From Protea cynaroides (taxonomy: Eukaryota > Streptophyta > Magnoliopsida > Proteales > Proteaceae), in assembly GCA_028583415.1 (NCBI GenBank), contig CM053267.1, positions 29,622,902 to 29,686,901 on the forward strand: a stretch of DNA of 64,000 bases, written 5' to 3'. The notes under the pieces are model-generated. The model saw only the letters and a program-made list of their open reading frames with translations, made no database searches and was not told the DNA's origin. Position numbers and translations under genes: made by a program. Shown piece by piece: positions 1-10,361 of the stretch; within the stretch, counting starts at the first letter, position 1, and every line of letters starts with the position of its first letter.

Positions 1-517
1 GTCTTAGCTTCATTGGAACCGAACCGAAGACGGTCGCACCCTGGGTACCTTGGTATGAGCCATAGTATCTGCAAATAAGAAAGAAAAATAAATAATGGCT
101 TAGTAGAGAGTTAAAAAAAAAAAAAAACCCCAAAATTTCGACATAATAACGACGTAAATTGGGCAAAAGCCTCACTTTTCACCCATACACGTGGGCAGAA
201 GGACTTACATAGATCCTAAACTATCCAGTGGGACTCATACAGTCAAAAATTTTAACTAATTAGATTGAATTGTAAGAAATTTCATGAAATTCAAAATCTC
301 GACAAAATTAGGGCAAAAAGTGTAAATTTCGAGTTTCTCGATAACCAACTGATGAAACTCAAATATTTTTTATCGTTCCTCGAGTCACCAACAATAAAAG
401 TCCCCAATAAAAATCAAATTTTTACGATTGAAAAAAATTTAATTTGAAAAATACAAGATAAACGAGCAAAAACCTAGGTAAAGAAACCTAAAAACATGAA
501 AAGGTAGAAGACATACC
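1..517 (-). pseudogene. Antisense gene of copy A: start codon, leader intron and first-exon end only
   Basis: On the minus strand an ATG at 63-61 opens the same reading frame as the antisense genes of B (25585) and C (35485), but a one-base deletion after about 8 codons breaks the frame, and the rest lies outside the window. The leader intron is conserved: donor CTACAG|GTATG with the exon ending at 517, and acceptor TTTGCAG with the next exon starting at 68, giving an intron of 448 nt. The acceptor is preceded by a long pyrimidine tract. What the exon upstream of 517 contains cannot be fixed from sequence. Confidence 0.6.
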
Positions 518-669
518 TGTAGCGGAGGTGTAGACAACGAAACAAGGAGTGCAAACCACCAACGGACTGGAGTTTTCACTGTAGCAACTCAGAGGGACGA
601 GTCGAGTCGAAGCAGAGAGGAAAGAATGGGAAATGGACTTTGAATCGGAACTTAAAAATCAGATTTTTG

Positions 670-895
670 GTCCGGGGGTCGAAAAATTCGATTAAAACAA
701 TCGACCCACCCATCGACCCCCGCATCGATCCTCGGCTCTCGGGAATCTGACAGAGAACCAGGGGTCGCACCCTGGGTCGGACATCCTCCGACCCCCCCCA
801 TCGACCCCCGGTTCTCGGGAAGAATGGGTGATTTCTCAGGGTCGCAGACTGAGGGTCGGACATCCATCGACTCCCACCATCGACCCTGCAGTGAA
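670..895. repeat. GGTCG/CGACC motif array in the bidirectional spacer of copy A
   Basis: Irregular array of CGACCC and GGGTCG motifs in both orientations, mixed with a CTCTCGGGAA-type unit. It lies between the antisense leader exon and gag. Copies B (24716-24985) and C (36098-36312) have it in the same place. Apparent reading frames across it are artefacts of the repeats. Confidence 0.8.
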
Positions 896-1034
896 AACAC
901 AGCATTTTCGACAGAATGATCTGAAAATTTTGAAATTTGTATTTGTTAGTGGTTTTAAAATATGAGAATGAAGTATTTAATGATTGTCTCTCGTGTTCAA
1001 TGATTTTCAGGAAATCCCACTATCAGATTAATTA

Positions 1035-2301
1035 ATGGCGGGACACAGAGTAACCAGACAAAGCCGTAATTCTATTCCACCACCACCACCTGTGGGGTAA
1101 GATAACCAGACACAACCGAAAACACACGGGAACATGAACAAGGCACCGTCCGTCATAAATGGGCAGACAAATCATACAAATCTGCCAGCTCCACCTATAG
1201 ACTTGGCCACAGTCGTAATGAACTTGGCCCAACAGCTGCAACAAATGCAACAGGCACAAGCTACGATACAAGCTGTAATAGGCATAACTCTTCCAGCTGC
1301 ACAAACACCTCCAATGCCAGCTGGACAGGCAAGCACAGTACCAGGGGGGAGTAACACAGTACCCCACGCACCTCAGACTCCTATCATGCAGGCTCAAGTA
1401 CCAAATTCTGAGATAGCTCAAGGTGGATATCAATACCAACCACCTATGTATGGAGCGTATGTCCCGCAGCCACTAGATCACTCCAGACTGGTGGAGCATT
1501 TTCTGAAACTGAAGCCCAAAGAGTTTAATGGCAAGCCAGCAGATCCTTTATGGCCGGCACACTGGGTTGACGAAATAGAAAGAAACTTTATGATGATGAC
1601 ATTAAATGAAGAAGAAAAAGTGTTGTGCGCCATCTTTATGCTGAAAGGAGATGCACACCATTGGTGGAGGTCTACCAGGACATATTTACTTACAAAGCAC
1701 GCCCAACTAACTTGGGATATTTATAAAGAGGCGTTCTTTGAGAAGTACTTTCCGAGAAGTTTCAGAGATTCTATGGAAAGAGAGTTCCTGAGTTTATATC
1801 AGGGGCAGATGACCGTGGATGCGTACCAACAGCGTTATGAAGAGGTGTTCTTCTTTGCACCCACTAGTATGCAAGAGGAAAACACCAAGACCCGAAGGTT
1901 TGTCATGGGACTTAGGGGAAGCATCCGTGAGCACGTTCTGGGACATGAAAAGAAAATCTATAATGAAGCAGCACAAATTGCTCGAGTTATAGAATCAAGC
2001 CAGAAGGAGAGCTATTTCATGCAAAACAGAGGCATAAAAAGGTCAGTTGGAAATTCTTATAATGGAGGGAATAACAAGACATTCAAACCCTTCCGTGCTC
2101 AAGGCTTTACCACTGCAACCAAGACTACTCCCGTAGTTTAACAGCAACACAAGTCAATTACTGAAGGGATAAAATATTTTAACTGCAATCAAGTAGGACA
2201 TATAGCAAGGGAATGTCCTAAGCCCAAGAAGCAGCTACATCAATGACGAGTTTACGCGGTTACATCAGAGGATGTTGTCGCATCGCCTGATGTGGTCACA
2301 G
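1035..2301 (+). pseudogene. gag: gag of copy A (Retrotrans_gag plus zinc knuckle), disrupted
   Basis: The start MAGHRVTRQSRN at 1035 is shared with copy C and lies 25 nt after a conserved TTTTCAG. A Pro/Gln-rich N-terminus is followed by the Retrotrans_gag core (about 1490-2010) with the family hallmarks HHWW and FFEKYFP. A TAA at 1098 and a TAA near 2139 interrupt the frame. The zinc knuckle at about 2170-2215 has Phe in place of the first Cys of CX2CX4HX4C, so it would not bind zinc normally. Copy C has the same change, while copy B keeps both first cysteines. The Gag frame ends at the intron-like block starting at 2302. Confidence 0.85.
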
Positions 2302-2371
2302 GTATGACTTACATTTTTAGTTAGTTGTATTACATTATATGAGTATGTAGACTAAACCAAACAAATCACAG
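2302..2371 (+). other. 70-nt intron-like block between gag and protease (copy A)
   Basis: The block begins GTATGACTTAC and ends AATCACAG. Removing it joins the gag codons for V-T-G directly to the I-V-P-I-N-G start of protease in one frame; keeping it gives a stop (TAG) ten codons in. B (23245-23314) has exactly the same length and C (37714-37784) has 71 nt. Both borders read CACAGGTAT, so direct repeats flank the block. A short spliced intron is the best reading, but splicing is not shown. Confidence 0.6.
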
Positions 2372-5300
2372 GTATCGTACCTATTAATGGCATTCTTGTC
2401 AGAGTACTCTTTGATTCAGGAGCTACTCATTCCTTTATATCTGTGACATTTGGAAAGAAGCTAAATCTACCCTATAAATCCTTAGACTACAAACTACTTG
2501 TACGATCACCTATGGGATTAGAAGTGGAGTTAGAAAAAGGTTATGGACCATGTCCAGTTCTTATTGATGAAAAGACCTTGGATGGCACCTTGATCCAACT
2601 TGAGATGGCAAACTTTGACGTCATCTTGAGAATGGACTGGTTAGTTCGGCATTCTACAAACCTATTGTGTGCCGAAAAGAACCTGACACTTAAAGACAAG
2701 GAAGGAGCAGAGTTCAGTTTTTTGGGAACCAAACTTCCCCGTAAACGAAAGCTCATACTCTCGGCACTAAAGGCTAAGAAGTGCCTTGAGAAAGGAGCAG
2801 TCGGGTATTTAGTATCTGTGGTCGACCTTACCAAGGAAACACCACGAATGGAAGATATTGATGTCGTGCGTGACTATCCAGACATATTTCTTGAAGAACT
2901 ACTAGGATTACCACCCGACCGAGCTACAGAGTTTGTTATAGATCTTATACCTGGAGCCGCACCAGTATCGAAAGCACCTTATCGAATGGCTCCTACTGAA
3001 CTGAAGGAATTGAAAGTACAACTACAAGAACTATTGGACAAGGGTTATATTCGCCCTAGTATATCGCCATGGGGAGCGCCAGTATTATTCGTGAAGAAGA
3101 AGGACGGTAGTGTTCGCTTGTACATAGACTACCAAGAACTGAATAAACTGACAATCAAGAATCGGTATCCATTGTCTCGGATCGATGACATATTTGATCA
3201 GTTGCAAGGTGCCAAAGTGTTCTCCAAGATCGATCTTCGGTCAGGCTACCATCAGTTGAAGATTAAGGATGGTGATATTCCCAAAACAGCATTCAGGACC
3301 AGATATGGACATTATGAATTTTTGGTCATGTCTTTTGGATTGACAAACGCACCAGCAACCTTTATGGAACTTATGAACCAGGTTTTCCACGATATGTTGG
3401 ATACGTTGGTTATTGTATTCATTGATGATATACTAGTCTACTCCAAAGACGAGGAAACTCATGTTAAGAATCTAAACGCCGCTCTACAGCGACTACGGAA
3501 GGAAAAGCTTTATGCCAAATTTACAAAGTGTGAGTTTTGGCTAAAGGAAGTCGCATTTCTTGGCCATGTAGTATCCGCTAAAGGAATTAAAGTGGATCCC
3601 AGCAAGATCGAGGCTATTGTAAAGTGGGAAGCACCAAAGAACGTTGCAAAAATTAGAAGTTTTCTGGGTCTAGCTAGCTGGATATTATCGACGATTTGTG
3701 GAAGACTATTCCCGAATTGCCATACCTCTCACTAGCTTAACTAAGAAGGGAGAGAAATTTGTTTGGACGGATAAATGCGAGAAGAGTTTCCAAACCTTGA
3801 AGGCTAGATTGATATCAGCTCCAATCTTGACCATCTCAATTCCAGGACAACCATTTATCTTGTACACCGATGCATCCGGACTGGGATTAGGATGCGTACT
3901 TATGCAAGGAGAACAAGTAATTGCTTATGCCTCAAGACAACTGAAGACACATGAAAAGAACTACCCCACTCATGATTTGGAATTAGCGACAGTTGTACAT
4001 GCTGTCAAAATATGGAGACATTATCTGTACGAGGAGAAGTTTCAGATTAAATCAGACCATAAAAGTCTTACTTATCTATTTAATCAGAAGGAGCTGAATA
4101 TGAGAAAAAGAATATGGCTGGAACTATTGAAAGACTATGATTGTGATATCCAGTATCATTCGGGGAAAGCTAATGTAGTAGCCGATGCGTTGAGTAGAAA
4201 GACAATGATAAAATCTCAGGGAGAGGTTAGCACAACCGCCGCAATGTGTACTACCAGAAAGGTATTCAAGCACGGTAATGAGCAGTTTGTGATAGATGTA
4301 CCAGATGGATCAGCCAACCAAGGATTTATTCATGGGTTTTCAAATATGTTCGTCGCATTGAAGATTATACCGGATATAGTTGATGAAGTGAAGACAGCTA
4401 TCAAATCAGACCCTTACCTAAGAACGGTACAAGAGGACATCGAAAAAGGTAAAACTAACCCTGAGTTCACCTTGGACGAAGAAAAGGTACTGAAGTACAA
4501 AGGAATAATATGTGTACCCGAAACAGAAAGCTTGGACTTTAGACACCGATTGATGAAAGAAGCCCATACCACCATCTATTCGATACATCCTGGAAGTACA
4601 AAAATGTATCATGATCTAAAGAAATTATATTGGTGGAGAAGAATGAAAGGAGATGTAGCTAAGTTCGTGTCTCAATGCCTAAATTGTCAGAAAGTAAAGG
4701 CTGAACAACAAAAACCGGCAGGACTGTTACAGCCATTACCGGAACCAGCATGGAAATGAGACTGCATCACTATGGACTTCATCACGGGATTACCATTGAC
4801 TCCTCGAGTAGTTGATGCTGTTTGGGTGATTGTAGACCGCCTGACTAAAACAGCTCGCTTTATACCTATACGACCTTAGTATACACTGGAGAGGTTAGCT
4901 AAGCTGTATGTGGATAACATTGTGCAATTACACGGTGTACCTGAAAGCATTGTGTCCTATAGAGATCCACGATTTACTTCAAAATTTTGGGAAGGATTGC
5001 AAAAGGCTATGGGTACAACATTGAAGTTTAGTACTGCATTCCACCCACAGACAGATGGATAGTCAAAGCGTACAATTCAGATTCTAGAAGATATGCTTCG
5101 AGCATGTGTAATTGATTTTAAAGGATCATGGGATGAAAAGTTACCACTGATGGAGTTCGCTTATAATAATAGCTATCAGGCTACTATACAGATGTCACCC
5201 TATGAAGCACTGTATGGCAGAAAGTGTCGAACTCCCTTGTTTTGGAATGAAGTTGGGGAACGTAGTATTGTTGGATCGGAATTTGTTGAAGAGACTTGTC

Positions 5301-5462
5301 GAGTGGTCGACATTATCAAAGAAAGAGTGAAAACAGCTCAGAATCGTCAGAAGCAATATGCCGATACCCGATGCCGAGACCTTGAGTTCGTCGTGGGTGA
5401 TAAAGTATTCTTAAAAGTATCGCCTATGCGAGGGTTAAAACAGTTCGGACAGAAAGGGAAAC
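2372..5462 (+). pseudogene. pol: pol of copy A: protease, RT, RNase H, integrase; frameshifted
   Basis: Protease keeps the D-S-G active site (about 2410-2425). The RT core runs from about 2970 to 3540 with FIDDILVY at about 3417-3440. RNase H begins with the YTDAS motif at about 3862 and includes the DALSRK end. Integrase has its HHCC zinc domain at about 4545-4695. A 4-nt duplication (CTAG) near 3675 shifts the frame. A TGA at 4757-4759, a TAG near 4878 and a TAG near 5060 truncate integrase; the last is shared with copy C. The final codons lead straight into DRM1a sequence at 5462. Confidence 0.88.
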
Positions 5463-6357
5463 CTGCAACTCATCATCCAATATATTAATTAGTGGTAAGA
5501 ATTAACAATACAATAGAATAACAATAGCAAAAAAGAAAAAAAAAATATCAAACACACAAACAACACAATGATTTTTAAGTGGTTCACTCCAAATGGAATA
5601 GATCCATGACAATGCGATCAATCACGATCAATCACAATTTACACTATTCCAATGATGAAATTAAACCCTTACCAATCTCATTATCTTACATAAAGAGAAA
5701 CCATAAACCCCTAAAAGTACAAAACTTGCCTAGTACTACAACTCCCTTCAGAAAAAATGGGGTCAGGGATGTAGCCCCCTTTCAAGCAAAGGGCACCCAC
5801 CCCCTACAATCCCTGCCCACTCAAAGGTGAATGGGACCGTCTAATATACGTGGTAGAGTGAATAGTAGTTCCTGAAATAAGTTAAGATACCATCAAATAT
5901 ATAAAATCAATTATTAGAATAGTCTATGTACGTACCAGTCGTAAACAGTGGGGGTGTTGGGTTGGGGCTTGTCGAAAACCGCAGCTCCGATGGTTTTGGT
6001 GGCGAGGTTACTCCCTGGGTGGAACACACTCCTCCACACGTTCTCTTTCCTAGTAGACAATGGTGTCATCGGCGGTGTCCCCGGGGTTGGTGGAGTCGTA
6101 GGGCTTGCTGGCATCGACAGCGAATTGCTTCCTTCTCCCCCAACTACGTATATATGTATCCCAGTTTATAATTAAAAGAACAACAGGAAGAAGAAGATAA
6201 TAGCAGACAAAACAAATTAAGTTACAGAACTGAAAAAGGATTGAATACCTCTAAGGTTCAAGGGCCTGGTAGTCATGAGCTTCCTCAGCTTTTCCTGGCC
6301 CTCATATGGGTGAGGCCCAGCCACAACTTCGTCCCAAAAATTTTCTAACAAAACCAT
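5435..6357 (-). pseudogene. DRM1: DRM1a: dormancy/auxin-repressed protein gene with exon 3 replaced by retrotransposon sequence
   Basis: Exon 1 (6249-6357) starts MVLLENFWDEVVAGP and ends in phase 1 at AGAG|GTATTC. Exon 2 (5936-6143) gives the Thr-Pro-rich linker and the family core KENVWRSVF-PGSN through PTVYDW, with donor G|GTACGT. Intron 2 (5463-5935) is complete to its acceptor TTGCAG, but the next base is retrotransposon A. If spliced there, the conserved tail LYS(D/E)-TRSKHR would be replaced by FPFLSELF and a stop at 5437-5435. The upstream TATA box and GA repeat are intact, so a chimeric transcript is possible. Intact paralogues are DRM1b and DRM1c. DRM1/ARP proteins are small disordered proteins tied to dormancy and growth arrest; their molecular role is unclear. 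Confidence 0.85.
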
Positions 6358-6452
6358 ATTTTCTGATACTCTATCTCTCTCTCTCTCTCTCTTTGCTTTG
6401 ATCCTTAAGGCGAGGGCTTGGCTCAAGCTCTTGCTCTTGCTTGCTATAAATA
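6358..6452 (-). promoter_or_regulatory. DRM1a core promoter and GA-rich 5' leader
   Basis: A TATA box (TATTTATA on the minus strand, 6445-6452) lies 88 bp before the ATG. A GAGAGA run (about 6369-6391) sits just upstream of the start codon. Both are kept in DRM1b and DRM1c, as is the AAGCACCAACCTCCAC context around the TATA box. Confidence 0.7.
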
Positions 6453-7125
6453 GTGGAGGTTGGTGCTTAAGGTTACTCCCTAAACATATATCTGGAGAAG
6501 AGAATCATGAAAATCTTTATAAAAAATAGATGACGATGTGGTGGATAAAGTTGAGTGACTCCCCCCCAATGAGATGATAATTTTTTTTTTTTTTTGGTAG
6601 AAATGAGATGATACACAATACCTTAGTAACTTTGAGGATTGCATGATAAATGCTTCCATCCTCCTATGGTGACATTGTCCTTTTTATTTTAATTTAAATT
6701 TTGATATTTTCTTCTAGACTTTCTAGACCTTTTTTTTTTTTGGATATATAGATTCGAAGAAGATTTTTTTTTTTGGATAGAATTTCAAGAAGAATTAAAG
6801 TCATTATTTTTTTGAGGTTTGGATCTTTACAAAGGAGTGATCTATAATTCTATATTTCTCCTTCACTTAAGGTTGCAAAAGGATTCAATTAATAACAGTT
6901 TAATCAACTAAATGGAAGTTTATCTAAAAAATATTAATAATAAATAAAAATCTTACCCAATAGAATGATTCTTTCTCATGCCGGTGTGTTTCAGCCCAAA
7001 TATCGTTTGAAAGTTTTATTGGTGGTGGCGTAATGCCAATTGCAGAAAAGATATGAAGCTAACTCACCGATCGAACATCACTTCGATTTGATCAAGGTAT
7101 CAGTATCCGACATGTTGTAGGTCAT

Positions 7126-7360
7126 CCACATCCTCTCCTTTAAGAGTTTTTGGAGGAGAGGTGGCGCCCTCATTGGATAGACGATACTTGAAGCTCAGGT
7201 GAATCCGAGTCCTTTATTCAAACTGATACTGAACGAACTGGGATGTCGACTAGGATGGAGGGTTCGGATTCATCCAATTCCAGGTGTCGTCTATCCAATA
7301 AGAGACACATCTCTCCTCCAGAAACTCTTGGAAAAAAGATTTGAATCCAAGATTTGAATC
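7126..7360. mobile_element. Hairpin MITE (copy 1 of family)
   Basis: Two inverted arms of about 90 bp: ATCCTCTCC ... GGTGAATCCGAG on the left and its imperfect complement on the right, enclosing a short loop. Duplicate 2 lacks it (GTCATGTTAAAATTG at 55090), which gives a clean empty site. Only CAT is repeated at the borders. The same family occurs at 14575-14815 and, as one arm, at 52732-52810. Confidence 0.78.
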
Positions 7361-8038
7361 CATGTTAAAATTGATTCAATACCAATACATGTTTACAGTA
7401 AATGAATGACTGATAAAGGAAATAAGAAAAGAACTCGTTCTCATGCAATTTGAGAGAGCCCCAACAATTTATGGTCCAGACAAAAATAAAGAAAAAGGCC
7501 AATGTCATCATCGTCAGTCAGAGTAGGACAAAAGCACTTGTCACGCCTCAAGCTACTGGGAGTGTGCCTTGATGTCAAGCGGAACCTCTCTTACCAAGAA
7601 AAAAAAAATGACCTTTCAATCTTATCCGGTTCATCGTTGCCCATATTTTATAAAGATTATTATGATTCCCTTGTCCATGGAAGAAAGATATGAGAGATGT
7701 TTATACCGGTAGGTATCTATTGAGATCGACCTCAAATACGATGTAGAAAAATAAGCGAAATAAAAAAGAAGGTAATCGTATAATTCAATGATTTTATATG
7801 GTTCTAGGTTTTCTATATATATTCACACTGAAATGAGATCTATTTCACTATCAATGAAGAATAGAATTATATCTAACCCTATGGACTCTTAATAGTCCTT
7901 CGGAATTAACCCACTAACTCATACGATGGAATACAAGACATTCAATCCTAATAGCATCCTTTTATTTTAAAGCACCAACCTCCTAAAGAGTATTAAAGGA
8001 TCTCAAAAGAAGAGAGGGAAAAAAAAAATTCAGAAATT
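7361..8038. other. Non-coding AT-rich spacer
   Basis: It aligns with 55087-56500 of the second duplicate once the LINE tail there is removed. The last 70 bases (about 7965-8035) resemble a DRM1 promoter (AAGCACCAACCTCC) and lead into the relic exon. No coding or RNA gene is visible. Confidence 0.6.
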
Positions 8039-8136
8039 AAGGTTTTGCTAGAAAAATTATGGGACCATGTTGTGGCAGGGGTGATCAGGCCTGAACAAAA
8101 TGAGGGAGGTCCCCACTAAGCCCTTGAACTTTAGAG
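8039..8136 (+). pseudogene. DRM1 relic: promoter and exon 1 only
   Basis: GTTTTGCTAGAAAAATTATGG follows the DRM1 exon 1 pattern V-L-L-E-K-L-W-D-x-V-V-A-G, and the donor-like TTTAGAG|GTACTCAACCC matches the exon 1 end of DRM1c. The start codon is AAG in place of ATG and the reading frame then breaks. No exon 2 or 3 follows. The paralogous site near 56500 lacks the exon, so it was deleted there or inserted here. Confidence 0.75.
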
Positions 8137-10081
8137 GTACTCAACCCTTTCCTTTTAGTACTGTTACATTCTCATTCTACAATCTAAAACCAGGGAATCA
8201 AGGAGGTATCCTTGTTAATATGTAGATTGTAGAGTATAATGTACATCAAGGGTGGCATCCTTGTAATTATCTTGCGTATCTAAAACAGTTCTTTGTCATC
8301 ACAATTATATATATATATATTCAGTTAGGGCCCTCTCAACAGGTCAAGTCCAACAAAAATTAATATTTTCCAAATCCAATATAAGAGGTTGACCGAGGAC
8401 TTATTCGACTATATATGTTGATGCATGATGTCATCAGTCTTGAATTTTTCGTTACTTTTATTTTACACCTTACAACTTCTACTAAGACTGAAATTTGATA
8501 TATGAATAAAGGAATTTAGGATCTACTAATTCACAAAATTTTAGCTCCATAAACCTATCTCATGATAGGAATTGATGCAAGCCAAATAAAATCATAGGTT
8601 TTGTGTTGATTAAGAAAGCTTTTACCCTAATTTGTTTAGGAGGGCTTTTAGAAATTTGCATTGAGATTGAACTTGGATTCCTAAAATCTAAATCCAACTA
8701 AGACAAATCCCAACCCATTTTCACCAAGTTTAGGAGAAAATAGGAGTAGGAGTTTCTGATAGTGTTTAGTGAAATTCATATATGTAAAAATACATCGAAA
8801 TATTGAGTTGAAGGTTGAGAAGGATGAGACGGAAGTGAAAAATAGAAAACATGTCTGATTTTTTTTTTTTTTTTTTTTTTTTTTTATCAGAATCAGTTCA
8901 TAATGTAACCCATTGAGTGTTTTTGAAACTTGAGGTACCATGATTGATATGCATAGATGTTATCGTCCAATTGACAACCTGCGCGTGGCATGTGGACACC
9001 CCCTCCCCCAAAAAATTTCAAGGGCAGTCTCGCCCTTATTATGTTTTGAGGATAAATCTGAACATGCATCACTATTCCTACAAGGGTACATCCGACAACT
9101 AAGTCAAATATTATGGGTATAATCGTCTTCTATGACTCTGGAGCTGTACTACTGCAATGGTGCATGGGACTCGCACCCTATCCCTATAAATATGCCAATT
9201 TATCGAATGCTACGTCAGATTCACATATTAACTTTGATAGTCATATACCTCATCCCATTTGCTCTTTTTCTATTGTTCAACCTCCTTTTTTTTTTTACTG
9301 TCAACAGCTTGTATTTGACCTAAGCATCGGAGTGTACCCTCGGACCCCAAGTTTGTTACTCTTGTGCTCAGCTTTTGTCATTTGCAGACTAGCTCCCATA
9401 TTGAGGTCCAACCTTGGACTAAGAGCTCACATCACATCTATAACAACACCTAAGAAATCGAAGTTGAGATTCACTCAACTTCTGATTTCATGCAAGGCAA
9501 TTTGAATTTGAATTGAATTAAAAAAATTTGAAAACCCTTAAAGCTCTCCGCATTATCTCTTATAAGTAATATCTTCTTTCTCTTGTATGACGGGACTTTT
9601 ACTTATCCTTAAGCTTTTCCAATTATACATGTAACGTAAATAAAACAAGCTATAAATACAATACAATCCCAATGATCAAATTAAAGAGAAATATTCAGAC
9701 AATAACCTTTCTTTCACCACCCTCACCAGCAAATGTTGTTTTATAAAACATTGGCTGCCTCAAGAGTAATTATAATTTAGTAATTTTCAAATATTCAATT
9801 TTTTTTTCTGACTTATTTCATAACTCACATTAATTGCAAATTTTTGCCATATTTTTTTTAAGGAGTTTTTGGATGACACCTCTGTAGCTATATTTAGAAC
9901 ACACATATAACCTACTTTTGATTATTGCCCTTGTCTTATTCTAAAAAGATCTTTTAGTCACAGAAAAAAAAAGAGTTTTCAAAATAATTTATAAGTGACT
10001 TGGCTTAAACATTTTTAGATTAAAAATGTGAAAAATATATTTCATTTCATTGGCAAAAAAAACATAAATATGTTACACTAA

Positions 10082-10358
10082 GGCTTTCTTTGGTATAATT
10101 TATATTTATGTTTATATTATGACAAATCATTTATGAGAATAAATTATAACTCATAAATAAAAACCGTTTAATATCACTAGACATAAAGAAGTAATAATGG
10201 ATTATCACAATAATTATAAACACCTTCTAATCTATTTGTGGATTTTAGATTATATTAATTTATTTTAAATACAAATAAATATCGTAAATCATACCAAATA
10301 ACTACATATGTCATAATATATTATATAATTAATTCTATAATACATACCAAAGAAAGCC
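10082..10358. mobile_element. Tourist-like (PIF/Harbinger) MITE
   Basis: Terminal inverted repeats GGCTTTCTTTGGTA and TACCAAAGAAAGCC, flanked by a 3-bp TAA duplication (10079-10081 and 10359-10361). The interior is AT-rich and has no coding potential. Duplicate 2 lacks it near 58200-58300, where a TA microsatellite stands. Confidence 0.85.
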
Positions 10359-10361
10359 TAA

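Larger units (their letters stand above)
1..5462 (+). mobile_element. Ty3/gypsy retrotransposon copy A (Tekay/Del-like), truncated at both ends
   Basis: The segment matches the internal regions of copies B and C: the start of the antisense gene (1-63), its leader intron, a GGTCG-rich spacer, gag, protease, RT, RNase H and integrase. The 5' LTR would lie left of the window. The 3' end stops inside the integrase C-terminal region at 5462, where DRM1a intron sequence begins, so chromodomain, polypurine tract and 3' LTR are missing. Copy C continues smoothly past the same point (about 40870), so this is a true breakpoint. Several nonsense and frameshift mutations make the copy inactive. Confidence 0.9.

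Noticed and set aside
576..905. Open frames on the minus strand across the GGTCG array (also 35999-36290 and 24686-25003)
   Set aside because: They arise from the CG-rich repeats lacking stops. Different frames are open in each copy and no domain is seen.
8853..8885. Poly-T run as a LINE tail in duplicate 1
   Set aside because: No LINE 3' sequence follows it, and the flanks align with duplicate 2 apart from the run, so it is treated as a simple repeat.
9113..9505. 130-codon open frame in duplicate 1
   Set aside because: Not kept open in duplicate 2 (57290-57660) and without recognisable domains; lies in non-coding or worn LTR sequence.
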